Assembly: GCA_965205385.1 (NCBI GenBank)
Contig: CBDBGS010000008.1
Span: 1,736,001-1,800,000, forward strand
DNA from: CATOSP01 sp965205385
GTDB lineage: Bacteria; Chloroflexota; Dehalococcoidia; Lucifugimonadales; UBA3495
Length of the DNA stretch: 64,000 nucleotides
Direction: 5' to 3'
Part shown: one piece after another, positions 51,775-60,096 of the stretch
How positions within the stretch are numbered: position 1 is the stretch's first letter
Layout: each line of letters begins with the position of its first letter
Program-made: the position numbers and the translations under genes
The notes under the pieces: model-generated
What the model was told of the DNA's origin: nothing
Seen by the model: only the letters and a program-made list of their open reading frames with translations
Database searches by the model: none

Positions 51775-52992
51775 CTACCCCTCGCCAAAGGACTCGATAG
51801 CCAATCCCGCGATATGTTCACCGATGGCCAGGGACGAAGTTGCGCCCGGGGAGGGAGCGTTCAAGACATGCACGGCTTCCCGGCCCTGAATGATCCTGAA
51901 GTCGTCCAGGATGAACCCCTTGTTGGACACTGCTTGGGCCCGGACACCCGAACCACCCGGAGCGAGATGGTCCGCCGTCACCTCAGGTATTAGCTTTTGC
52001 AGGTCACGGACAAACACCGACTTCCGGTAGGACCGGTTCATTTCCGAGAGCCCCGTCTTCCAATGCTTCATCGTCATCATCCAGAAGCCGGGGTAGCTGA
52101 CCGACCCCCAGGACTCGGGTATGTCCAGGTCCCTCTTCCGGTAACCCTCCCGGCTGAACGCGAGTACGGCGTTCGGACCCGCCTCCACGAAGCCTTTGAT
52201 GTTCCGCGTGTAGTGGACGCCCAGGAAGGGGAATCTGGGGTCCGGGACGGGGTAAACCAAACCGGACACCAGGTGATGGCTCTCCGGTTTCAAGGTGAAA
52301 TACTCTCCGCGAAACGGGATGATGCGCACGTCTATTTCTTCGCCCATCATCGTGGCTACCTTGTCGGCGTACAGGCCAGCGCAGTTGATGACGTGCTTGG
52401 CCCGCAGCGTGCCCCGCCCGGTCTCCAGCAGCAGTCCTCCGTAGGACTTGATGATCCGGGTCACGGGAGCGTCGGTGAAAATGTCCCCTCCCGCTTCCTC
52501 GAAACGGTTGGCGTAGGCGAGGGCGACCTTGCGGTAATCGATGATCCCTGTTGTAGGAGCCCAGAGCGCGGCCAATCCCGACACGTGAGGTTCGATCTCC
52601 TTGAGCCGTTCGGGTCCGATCTTCTCCAGACCCTCCACCCCGTTGGCGACGCCGCGCTCGTACAGGCTATCCAACCGGTCCAATTCCGACTCGTCGGTGG
52701 CAACGATTACCTTGCCGCACTTCTCGTATTCGATTTCGTTCTCGTCGCAGAACTGGAGCAGACGGTCCTTGCCGGCGACGCAGAAGTTAGCCTTATGGGA
52801 GTCGGGGCGGTAATAGATGCCGGAGTGGATGACGCCGCTATTGTGGCCGGTCTGGTGAGTTGCCAGTTCAGGGTCTTTCTCCACTACCGCGATGTTCCAA
52901 TTCGGGAACTTGTTCTCTTTCAATTGCATGGCAGTGGAGAGACCGATGATTCCCCCGCCGATGATTACGACGTCATATTCTTTGGAGTCCAT
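51775..52992 (-). CDS. lhgO: L-2-hydroxyglutarate oxidase
   Basis: A 405-residue FAD enzyme that oxidises L-2-hydroxyglutarate to 2-oxoglutarate. The FAD loop is DVVIIGGGIIGLSTAMQL, followed by ATHQTGHNSGVIHSGIYYRP and ANFCVAGKDRLLQFCDE, both diagnostic of LhgO/L2HGDH. The end is LNAPSPGATSSLAIGEHIA. ATG 52992 follows GAGAGGG and begins the FAD fold; the frame upstream is open to 53079. It probably donates electrons to the quinone pool. The gene is divergent from the LLM oxidoreductase. Confidence 0.92.
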   Translation of the reverse strand: MDSKEYDVVIIGGGIIGLSTAMQLKENKFPNWNIAVVEKDPELATHQTGHNSGVIHSGIYYRPDSHKANFCVAGKDRLLQFCDENEIEYEKCGKVIVATDESELDRLDSLYERGVANGVEGLEKIGPERLKEIEPHVSGLAALWAPTTGIIDYRKVALAYANRFEEAGGDIFTDAPVTRIIKSYGGLLLETGRGTLRAKHVINCAGLYADKVATMMGEEIDVRIIPFRGEYFTLKPESHHLVSGLVYPVPDPRFPFLGVHYTRNIKGFVEAGPNAVLAFSREGYRKRDLDIPESWGSVSYPGFWMMTMKHWKTGLSEMNRSYRKSVFVRDLQKLIPEVTADHLAPGGSGVRAQAVSNKGFILDDFRIIQGREAVHVLNAPSPGATSSLAIGEHIAGLAIESFGEG

Positions 52993-53326
52993 CTTGGCCC
53001 TCTCTGGATTAACCGAATGGGGTCGACCAACGGAGGTCCCGTAGGGGGATAGGGTAGTCCGCCACACCCTGCCGGTCAAGCCGTGAGGGGTCGTTCCAGG
53101 ACGATTGCAAACATCTAAGAAGTCCTCCGTACAGGAAGTCGCGGCCAGTGGGGATCACAATTAAGGGAGCCTTGAAGCGACGAGGCGGCGGGGACATTTC
53201 TTGACCCTGCCACAAGGCTATGGTTTACTTCAAAAGCGGGTGCCATACTTCCTCGCTGGAGCCACTGGTATGGTTCCGGTCTTCCGCGCCCAAGATCCAT
53301 CATCCGTATCCGACCCGGAGGGCAAC
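52993..53326. other. Divergent intergenic region with a solo IS end
   Basis: About 330 bases between lhgO and the LLM gene, both read outward. A 15-base match (caggacgattgcaaa, 53097-53111) equals the terminal inverted repeat of the ISAs1-type copies at 57626-60086. Neither side shows further similarity, so it is either a scar or chance. An LLM start upstream of ATG 53327 is open but unsupported. Nothing else was recognised. Confidence 0.5.
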
Positions 53327-54379
53327 ATGGACTTCGGAATATTCATGGACTTCTATTGCACCAGGGGACTTAGCCAAAACGAGGTCTTCCAGGAGGCGTT
53401 CGACCTTGCCGACATGGCCGACGCCGCCGGTTTGGACACCGTCTGGCTGGGGGAGTCCCATTTCAATCCCAATAGGTCAGTGCTCTCCGCTCCGATAGTG
53501 GTGGCAGGTTCGATCGCTGCCCGCACCAAGAGGCTCAGGGTCGGCATGGCGGTCCAGGTGTTGCCCCTTATCAGTCCGCTGCGTATCGCGGAAGAGTCAG
53601 CGACCGTGGACCAGATCAGCCAGGGGCGCTTCGAGTTCGGTGTGGGACGCAGCGGTAACCAACGGGCCTACGAGATCATGGGGATACCATACGAGGAGAG
53701 CCCGGCAAGATTCCAGGAGGCCCTGGATATCATCATGCAGGCCTGGAAGGGAGAGACCTTCTCCTACCACGGTCAGTTCAACCATATCGAGGGCGCGCTC
53801 CTATCACCTTCCCCTTACCAGAAACCTCACCCGCCAATCCGGTTGGCGTCCACCTCCGAGGAGAGCTTCGAGCGAGTCGGACGGTTGGGTTACCCCATCT
53901 TCCTCTCCATGCGGGGTATGGACGTAAACGATCTGGAGACCAACCTGAAGGACTACCGGAAGGCGTGGAAGGAAGCGGGGCACCCCGGCGAGGGAGGCGA
54001 CATATCGGTCCGCGTTCCGATGTACATCTCCCCCAACCAGGAAGACATCCAGATCGAGCCCAGAGAGACAATCGAGGCCTATTTCGCCCGTTTCCGGCGG
54101 CAGTTCGGGGGTGAGGAAGCGGGAGCCAACACCGTTCGTTCGCCCATGAGGCGCGCCAGCATCCAAAGGCTGGCAAGCATGAGCTATGAGGAGATACTGG
54201 AAACCAAGGTGATCTTCGGGACCCCTGAATCGGTGACCGATAAGCTGGGCCGCTATGTCGAGACCCTTGGACTGACCGGCTTTACCGCGGAACTGAACCC
54301 TGGCGGGCTTCTCCCGCCGGAAGCGGTCAAGAGAAGCCTCAAGCTGTTGACCGAAGAAGTCATGCCGGCGTTCAAGTAA
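53327..54379 (+). CDS. LLM-class flavin-dependent oxidoreductase
   Basis: A 350-residue luciferase-family enzyme. It begins MDFGIFMDFYCTRGLSQNEV, then AAGLDTVWLGESHFNPN, RTKRLRVGMAVQVLPLISPL and ISQGRFEFGVGRSGNQRAYE, the standard flavin-barrel segments. ATG 53327 with GGAGG is the right start; the frame upstream is open to 53201. It differs clearly from the LLM protein at 19.1-20.3 kb. A D-2-hydroxyacid dehydrogenase gene follows after 36 bases and is likely in one transcript. Substrate unknown. Confidence 0.9.
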   Translation: MDFGIFMDFYCTRGLSQNEVFQEAFDLADMADAAGLDTVWLGESHFNPNRSVLSAPIVVAGSIAARTKRLRVGMAVQVLPLISPLRIAEESATVDQISQGRFEFGVGRSGNQRAYEIMGIPYEESPARFQEALDIIMQAWKGETFSYHGQFNHIEGALLSPSPYQKPHPPIRLASTSEESFERVGRLGYPIFLSMRGMDVNDLETNLKDYRKAWKEAGHPGEGGDISVRVPMYISPNQEDIQIEPRETIEAYFARFRRQFGGEEAGANTVRSPMRRASIQRLASMSYEEILETKVIFGTPESVTDKLGRYVETLGLTGFTAELNPGGLLPPEAVKRSLKLLTEEVMPAFK

Positions 54380-54415
54380 TCAGGTCAATTTACCCGGCTT
54401 GGAGGTCTGTCCGAC

Positions 54416-55408
54416 GTGAAGGTTGCCGTACTTGACGACTACCAGGGTGTTGCCCGCGACTTCGCGGACTGGGACTCCCTTCCCTCTGGTACGGAGGTGG
54501 AGTTCTTCCGGACCCATCTCGCGGATGAGGACGCGCTGGCGGAGCGGCTGAAGGACTTCGACGTGGTGATGGGTATGCGGGAACGCACCGCATTCCCCCG
54601 GTCCCTGTTGGCCCGGCTGCCGAGTCTGCGTTTCCTGATCACCACAGGCGGAGGCAACGCATCCTACGACCTGGCGGCTGCGACCGAGATGGGGATAACC
54701 GTGAGTGGCACCCCCGGAGCGGGAGAGGGGCCCACAGAGTTGACTTGGGGCCTAATCATCGGCATGGCGCGGCAGATTCACCTTGAAGACCAACGTACCC
54801 GCGAGGGTAGCTGGGGGACCACCGTCGGCATGGGGTTGAAAGGTAAGACGCTGGGGTTGCTGGGGTTGGGCAACATCGGTTCCAAGGTCGCGCGAGTCGG
54901 CAACGCATTCGACATGGACGTCATCGGTTGGAGCCAGAACCTTATGGCTGAGCGGGCCGCGCAGTGCGGCGCAACGCTGGTGGACAAAGAAACGTTGTTC
55001 CGGGACTCGGACGTGCTATCGGTCCATGTGCGGCTCAGCGAGCGTACACGAGGACTGGTGGGCGCGGAGGACCTGGCACGGATGAAGCCAACGGCCTACT
55101 TGGTGAATATCTCACGGGGCCCCATCGTTGACGAGGACGCTTTGATTGACGTTCTGCGGAGCGGTGGGATTGCCGGGGCCGGATTGGATACCGTCGACGT
55201 GGAGCCTCTGCCCGCGGACCACCCGTTCCTGACGCTGTCAAACACGCTGATAACGCCGCACGTGGGTTACGTCACTGAGGAGTCGTACCGGGCTTTCTAC
55301 GGGGGCGTGGTGGAGAATATTCGAGCCTTCGCCAGCGGAGAGCCGGTGAGGGTAATTAACCCGGATGTGTTGGAATCTCCCCAGCTAAGAGGGCCACTCA
55401 GCGCGTAA
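54416..55408 (+). CDS. D-2-hydroxyacid dehydrogenase family protein
   Basis: A 330-residue NAD-dependent dehydrogenase. The NAD loop is LLGLGNIGSKVARVGN. Catalytic residues are in NISRGPIVDEDALI (Arg) and TPHVGYVTEESY (His), with the Glu in DTVDVEPLPADHP. The acidic residue that normally follows the loop to bind ribose is replaced by SQN (IGWSQN), so NADP use is possible. GTG 54416 follows GGAGG by about ten bases. It follows the LLM gene in the same direction and overlaps the convergent 91-aa gene by 11 bases. It is likely to reduce or oxidise a 2-hydroxyacid. Confidence 0.88.
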   Translation: MKVAVLDDYQGVARDFADWDSLPSGTEVEFFRTHLADEDALAERLKDFDVVMGMRERTAFPRSLLARLPSLRFLITTGGGNASYDLAAATEMGITVSGTPGAGEGPTELTWGLIIGMARQIHLEDQRTREGSWGTTVGMGLKGKTLGLLGLGNIGSKVARVGNAFDMDVIGWSQNLMAERAAQCGATLVDKETLFRDSDVLSVHVRLSERTRGLVGAEDLARMKPTAYLVNISRGPIVDEDALIDVLRSGGIAGAGLDTVDVEPLPADHPFLTLSNTLITPHVGYVTEESYRAFYGGVVENIRAFASGEPVRVINPDVLESPQLRGPLSA

Positions 55409-55673
55409 AACTGGCCTTGACCTGCTCCAACAGCCACCAGAGACGGTCCCAAACCCGGCGCCGCTCGACCTCGGTGAGGGAGCGGTCCAGGCTCTTCCGA
55501 CAGGTCAAGACACCCTGACCCGCAAGGAACCCCCAGCTACCGGGCTTGCCGGTGATCCAACCGGCGACCTGTTCCGGGTTATCCCGGACTACTTGCACCA
55601 TGAGCCGGTCCAGGGTGTCGGTATCCAAGTCCGGCTGTTTCGACAATTCAAACTCTCGGGGAGTTGGCGCCAC
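55398..55673 (-). CDS. Small hypothetical protein in the thi operon
   Basis: A 91-residue protein of unknown function that reads as helical. No metal or nucleotide motif is seen. GTG 55673 has GGGAG upstream and begins only 20 bases after thiS ends, so it is co-transcribed with the thiamin genes. A role in thiamin synthesis is possible but unsupported. It overlaps the end of the convergent dehydrogenase gene. Confidence 0.6.
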   Translation of the reverse strand: MAPTPREFELSKQPDLDTDTLDRLMVQVVRDNPEQVAGWITGKPGSWGFLAGQGVLTCRKSLDRSLTEVERRRVWDRLWWLLEQVKASFTR

Positions 55674-55693
55674 ACCTGGCTCCCGGGAAGAGT

Positions 55694-55897
55694 CTAACCG
55701 CCTCCGACGGGCCGGACGATCTCCAGGACATCCCCTTCTCCAAGATTCACCTCGGGGTATTGTTCCTTCTTGATGACCTCGCCGTTGTACCCCACTGCCA
55801 CGTGCTGCAGGTTGACGCCAAGGGAGTCGAGGAAGCTCGCCAGGTTGACGGTCGCTTCCAGTTCCCTTGGTTTGCCGTTCACCATCAAGTTAATCAT
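55694..55897 (-). CDS. thiS: Sulfur carrier protein ThiS
   Basis: A 67-residue ubiquitin-like sulfur carrier that is thiocarboxylated at its C-terminal Gly and gives sulfur to ThiG. It reads MINLMVNGKPRELEATVNLA and ends LEIVRPVGGG with the required Gly-Gly tail. ATG 55897 is chosen for family length; the frame is open to 55954. It lies 17 bases after thiE. Confidence 0.92.
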   Translation of the reverse strand: MINLMVNGKPRELEATVNLASFLDSLGVNLQHVAVGYNGEVIKKEQYPEVNLGEGDVLEIVRPVGGG

Positions 55898-55914
55898 CCC
55901 GCTTGGGAGCCTCC

Positions 55915-56580
55915 TTAAGGTTGCCCGTGCGCGAAGGCCGAGGACTCGGTCCATTCCGCAATCATGGCCTGTTTCAACTCTCTCGCCGCTTCTTCGGGGT
56001 CATCCGCGGCCAGGATGCTGCTTATGACCGCGACTCCACAGGCTCCGGCCTTCAAGACCTCACCCAGGTTGGCGGCGTTGATTCCCCCGATGCCGATCAT
56101 CGGTATGTTACAGCGTTGGGAAATCTGGTTAATCAACACGGGCCCGATTGCGGCGGCTCCCGGGTGGGAGCGGGTGGCGAACATAGTGCCCACGACCAAC
56201 AAGTCCGCGCCCTGACTTGCGGCCTCCACGGCCCCTTCCACGGAGTGGACGGACCTGCCAACTAGCTGCCGGGGCCCAAGAATCTCCCTTGCAATCGAGA
56301 CTGGAAGTCCCTCTTCCCCCAGTTGGACTCCGGCTGCGCCAGCAGCCAGGGCGACGTCGGCGCGTTCGTTTACCATGAGAAGGGGGCCGTCACCCGCCGC
56401 GCGGCGGATCTCCTCGACCAATTCCAGCAGCAGACCACCGGGAAAGTCCTTTTCCCGGATCTGGACCATGTCCACGCCACCGGCCACGGCTGCGGCGATC
56501 CGGCCCACCATGGTTGCTTGTTCCCCCAGCGTCCGGTCGGTGACCAGGCAGAGCAGGGGCTGGGGCAGGGAGGTCGCCAT
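55915..56580 (-). CDS. thiE: Thiamine-phosphate synthase ThiE
   Basis: A 221-residue TIM-barrel enzyme joining the thiazole and pyrimidine halves of thiamin. Motifs: LLCLVTDRTL, GGVDMVQIREKDFPG, LLMVNERADVALAAGAAGVQ, VGRSVHS, ADLLVVGTMFATRSHPG and MIGIGGINAANLGEVL. All are canonical. It is six bases after thiG and 17 before thiS. ATG 56580 follows thiG directly. Confidence 0.94.
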   Translation of the reverse strand: MATSLPQPLLCLVTDRTLGEQATMVGRIAAAVAGGVDMVQIREKDFPGGLLLELVEEIRRAAGDGPLLMVNERADVALAAGAAGVQLGEEGLPVSIAREILGPRQLVGRSVHSVEGAVEAASQGADLLVVGTMFATRSHPGAAAIGPVLINQISQRCNIPMIGIGGINAANLGEVLKAGACGVAVISSILAADDPEEAARELKQAMIAEWTESSAFAHGQP

Positions 56581-56586
56581 CAGGGA

Positions 56587-57378
56587 CTAGCTGCCAGCCG
56601 AGACGGGTTGGGGCACGTCGGCCGTGGGGCTGCTGGGGGCGGCGTAAGGGCGGATTCCGATCCTGCCCGCCAGATATGCCTTGCGTCCGGCTTCCACGCC
56701 TTGCTTGAACGCCTCTGCCATTAGTCCAGGATTCTCGGCCTGGGCGATGGCGGTATTGACCAGCACCGCGTCCGCACCCAGCTCGAGGGCCTGCGAGGCG
56801 TCGGAGGGTACGGCCAATCCGGCGTCGACGACGACGGGGATGTTGGCCTGCTCGATGATCATCTTCACTTCTTCTATGGTGTGGATGCCCTGCCCGGAGC
56901 CGATGGCCGAGCCGAGGGGCATCACGGTGGCGCAACCCACGTCTTCCAGCCTCTTGGCCAGCACAGGGTCAGCGTGGATATAAGGCAAGACGGCAAAGCC
57001 TTCCTCGACCAACTGCCTGGCCGCTTCCAGGGTGGCCCCACCGTCCGGGAAGAGGTACTTGGGGTCTGGGATCACTTCCAGTTTCACCAGATCGGTCTGG
57101 CCTACCTCCCTGCCGAGCCTGGCGACGAAAACAGCTTCTTCGACGGTGGCGCAACCGGCGGTATTGGGCAAGATCTGGTATTTGTTCCAGTCGATGTAAT
57201 CCAACAGTGTCTTTTGGGTAGGGTCGTCCAGGTCGAGGCGGCGGATGGCGACGGTAATCATCTCGACACCGGAGGCCTCGACAGCTTCCACCATTTCTTC
57301 CATGGTGCGGTACCTGCCGGTCCCCAGGATGAGGCGAGACTTGAAAGTTCTTCCGGCGATAACTAGGTCGTCTGACAT
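56587..57378 (-). CDS. thiG: Thiazole synthase ThiG
   Basis: A 263-residue thiazole synthase. Lys99 in DLVKLEVIPDP forms the Schiff base with deoxyxylulose phosphate. FKSRLILGTGRY, LPNTAGCATVEEAV, VMPLGSAIGSGQGI and PVVVDAGLAVPSDASQALEL are typical. It is the first gene of the thiG-thiE-thiS-orf operon, behind a TPP riboswitch and terminator. The ATG at 57378 is the natural start. ThiF and ThiC are not seen in the window. Confidence 0.94.
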   Translation of the reverse strand: MSDDLVIAGRTFKSRLILGTGRYRTMEEMVEAVEASGVEMITVAIRRLDLDDPTQKTLLDYIDWNKYQILPNTAGCATVEEAVFVARLGREVGQTDLVKLEVIPDPKYLFPDGGATLEAARQLVEEGFAVLPYIHADPVLAKRLEDVGCATVMPLGSAIGSGQGIHTIEEVKMIIEQANIPVVVDAGLAVPSDASQALELGADAVLVNTAIAQAENPGLMAEAFKQGVEAGRKAYLAGRIGIRPYAAPSSPTADVPQPVSAGS

Positions 57379-57414
57379 AGCCCCTACGTCTCCAATTCCG
57401 GTGAGAATAAATGA

Positions 57415-57439
57415 ACCGCCAGGTATTGAGCCTGGCGGT
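57415..57439 (-). terminator. Terminator of the TPP riboswitch expression platform
   Basis: ACCGCCAGG (minus, 57439-57431) pairs perfectly with CCTGGCGGT (57423-57415) around a short loop, followed by a weak T-rich tract. It lies between the TPP aptamer and the thiG start and probably mediates ligand-dependent termination. Confidence 0.7.
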
Positions 57440-57461
57440 CTTCGATTAGCCCTTGCGTCTT

Positions 57462-57550
57462 TCCTACACCGGCATTACCCGGATCAGGTACGGACGGTCG
57501 GCGACGATCTTCGGCCACCCTCTCAGCCTGGCTTGCCCAAGCTCCCGAAA
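57462..57550 (-). promoter_or_regulatory. TPP riboswitch (THI element)
   Basis: On the minus strand the RNA contains the conserved parts in order: GGGAGC, CTGAGAGGGTGG, then ACCGTCCGTACCTGATCCGG followed by GTAATGCCGGTGTAGG. The CTGAGA and ACCTGATCCGGGTAATGCC boxes are diagnostic of thiamin pyrophosphate riboswitches. It lies about 85 bases before thiG and should shut the thi operon when TPP is abundant. Confidence 0.95.
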
Positions 57551-57625
57551 GTACAATTTCATGCGTGGATTCGCAATAGCTTAACACCCCGTTAAAGGGA
57601 AGTCAACGCGGAGTGATCCGGGTAC

Positions 57626-58850
57626 TAGGACGATTGCAAAGTCAGGCCACTAAGGGTAAAAGAGAAGGGGAAAAGACGATGGGTGGGTGAAGTTGTGGAA
57701 GCGGCGGCGGAATCTCTTTTCAAGAGCTTGGAACAGGTGCCGGACCCGAGGAAAGCCCGGGGAGTCAGACACCCTTTTCAGGCGATCTTGCGCTTGACGT
57801 TGCTGGGCCTGGTCAGCGGTCAAACTACAATGGCCCACATAGCCCTGTTTGGGCAATTGCATTGGCAAACGCTGAAGGAACCCCTGGGCTTCATTCGGGA
57901 CCGGGCTCCCCACGCTACCACGATCTCCCGGGCATTGGCGGGAGTCCCTTTCGAGCAATTGCAACAGGCCTTGATTGGCTGGGTTGAGGGGATGGTGGAA
58001 GACCGGCGCATGAATGCCTCAGTGGATGGGAAGTGGGCTAAACAGTCCGAAGACGCCGCCGGGAATCTCCCTTGGGATGGTGAATGTCCTGGCCCATGAC
58101 CTGAAGCTGTGCCTGGCCCAGTGGCCGATGACGGAGAAGCGGTACGAACCGAAGGTGTTGCGGGCGCAACTGGGCCAATTGTTTGAGCATTATCCGGGCC
58201 TGCAACTGCTCACTATGGATGCCCTGTACGCGGAACGGGACCTTTGCCAAGCTATAGTAAGCTATGGGCGGGACTACCTGGTGCGGGTCAAAGGAAACCG
58301 GCCAACAATTCTGGCTGCCCTGGCGGACGGGTTTCCGGAGGCTGAACTGGGGGAACTTCAAGCAGAGACCAAAGAAAAAAAGCGGATAGAATCGAGATAC
58401 GGCGGCTTTGGGCCGCCGCTCAATTAGCCGATTATATCCGGGAGGAACTGGGGTTCCCCGGGGCGAGGCAGGCCGCAATGGTGGAGAAGGTGAGAGTGGA
58501 GATAGCCACCGGTGAAGTGTCCCAAGAGCGTTGGTATCTGCTGACCAGCCTGCCTCCGGGTCAGGGCAACCCCGGAGAACTGCTGCGGCTGTTCCGCAAC
58601 CACTGGAGCATTGAGAACAAGGGCATCATGTGAAGGACCGTAGCTGGGATGAAGACGTCCACACGCTGCGCCGTACGGGGTTGGGTGAAGTGTTCGCCAC
58701 GCTGGTGAATGTCAGTTTGAACGCCTTGCGTTTGGAGGGATGGTTTCCTTCCCGGATGTCCATGCCAATGCGAGCCAAGACTTGCGCCTTCCGCCCGGAA
58801 CAGACTATCGCCCCTTATTTGGAGTATCGCTCTGACTTTGCAATCGTCCT
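57626..58850 (+). mobile_element. ISAs1-type element, copy 1
   Basis: A ~1225-bp element with terminal inverted repeats (left taggacgattgcaaagtc with one change, right ending gactttgcaatcgtcct). It is bounded by gatccgggtac on the left (57615-57625) and right (58851-58861). It carries a broken transposase gene. Copy 2 follows immediately in the same direction, separated only by that 10-11-base sequence. Confidence 0.9.
57683..58820 (+). pseudogene. ISAs1-type transposase, frameshifted
   Basis: The same protein as in copy 2 but disrupted. The first part (ESLFKSLEQVPDPRKARGVR to MNASVDGKWAKQSED) is in one frame to about 58065. One extra base at about 58066-58075 shifts it to the frame of MVNVLAHDLKLCLAQWPMTE up to EKKR. 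A missing base near 58620 (aacaagggcatcatg in place of aacagccagcatcatg) shifts it again. The in-phase A AAA AAG at 58376-58382 is still present, and after a -1 shift the frame continues to ADYIREELGFPGARQAAM. A strong hairpin, cggcggc-tttgg-gccgccg, lies about 22 bases after the slippery site. The copy is probably inactive because of the two other indels. Confidence 0.85.
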
Positions 58851-58861
58851 GATCCGGGTAC

Positions 58862-60086
58862 CAGGACGATTGCAAAGTTGGTGGATAAAAGTTTATAAGG
58901 TATAGGGAAGCGGGAGATGGGAGTGTGTGGATATGGGTGCTGCGGAATCTCTGTTCGAGTGCTTGGAACAGGTGCCGGATCCCAGGAGGGCCAGGGGAGT
59001 TCGTCATCCCTTTCAAGCCATTCTTCGCCTGACCCTGCTGGGCTTGGTCTGCGGTCAGACAACCATGGCCCACATCGCCCTCTTCGCCAGGATGCACTGG
59101 CCGGAACTTAAAGAACCCTTGGGGTTTCACCGGGACGATCCGCCTCACGCCACCACCATCTCGCGCACCTTGGCGGGGGTCCCGTATGAGCAGTTGCAGG
59201 GGTCCCTGACCGAATGGGTGGCCCGGGTGGTGGCGGACCAGGAACTGAACGCCTCGGTGGACGGCAAATGGGCCAAGCAGTCGAAAGATGCCCAAGGCAA
59301 TCCCCTGATGATGGTGAACGTACTGGCCCACGACCTGAAGCTGTGTCTGGGCCAGTGGCCGGCGACGGAGAAGCGGTACGAGCCGGGGGTGTTGCGGGAG
59401 AAGTTGGGCCGGCTGTTCGAGGACTACCCCGGCCTGCGGCTGCTGACTATGGACGCCCTGTATGCGGAGCGGGACCTGTGCCGAGCCATAGTCAGCCACG
59501 GACGGGACTACCTGGTGCGGGTCAAGGGGAACCAGCCGACGGTGCTGTCCGCCCTGGTGGAGGGGTTTGCCGGAGCGGAACTGGGAGAGCCGGCGGCGGA
59601 GACCGTAGAAAAAAAGCGGGGATGATTGAAAGGCGGCGGATTTGGGCCGATGCCGAATTGGCTGATTATATCCGGGAGGAGTTGGGATACCCTGGGGCGA
59701 GGCAGGGGGCAATGGTGGAGAAGCAGAAAGTGGATATAACCACTGGGGAGGTGAGCCGGGAGCTCTGGTATCTGCTGACCAGCCTGAGCTCAGGTCAGTG
59801 TGGGCCCCGAGGGTTGCTCAAGCTGTTCCGCGACCACTGGAGCATTGAGAACAGCCAGCATCATGTGAAGGACCGCAGCTGGGATGAGGACATTCACACC
59901 CTGCGCCGACCCGGTCTGGGCGAGGCATTCGCCACCCTGGTCAACACGGCATTGAATGCCCTGCGCCTCCAAGGATGGTTTCCTGCCCAGATGTCCATGC
60001 CCCTGCGGGCCAAAAGCTGCGCCTTCCGCCCAACGCAGACCATCGCCCGGCTCTACGGACGAACTTCCTGACTTCGCAATCGTCCT
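58862..60086 (+). mobile_element. ISAs1-type element, copy 2
   Basis: A ~1225-bp element with left end caggacgattgcaaagtt (58862) and right end acttcgcaatcgtcct (60086). It is flanked by gatccgggta (58851-58860) and aatccgggta (60087-60096), a ten-base direct repeat with one mismatch. It is tandem to copy 1 and copy 3 is next. It is diverged from copy 1 at many positions but identical in layout. Confidence 0.9.
58933..60071 (+). CDS. ISAs1-type transposase made by predicted -1 frameshift
   Basis: A DDE transposase in two overlapping frames. Frame one runs from ATG 58933 (or GTG 58927) to TGA 59623 and holds FECLEQVPDPRRARGVRHPF, NASVDGKWAKQS with the first Asp, LLTMDALYAERDL with the second, and DYLVRVKGNQPTVLSAL. 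It stops after VEKKRG. The -1 frame continues from that point with RRRIWADAELADYIREELGY, RELWYLLTSLSS and RDHWSIENSQHHVKDRSWDE, which hold the catalytic Glu, to LYGRTS at 60071. The join is an in-phase A AAA AAG (59610-59616), the most efficient -1 slippery heptamer. Copy 1 has the same site. A -1 shift gives a normal-length ISAs1 transposase of about 380 residues. Confidence 0.85.
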
Positions 60087-60096
60087 AATCCGGGTA

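Noticed and set aside
51519..51800. A 93-codon plus-strand frame with a ribosome binding site
   Set aside because: It is antisense to an IS630 transposase remnant whose motifs are clear on the other strand.
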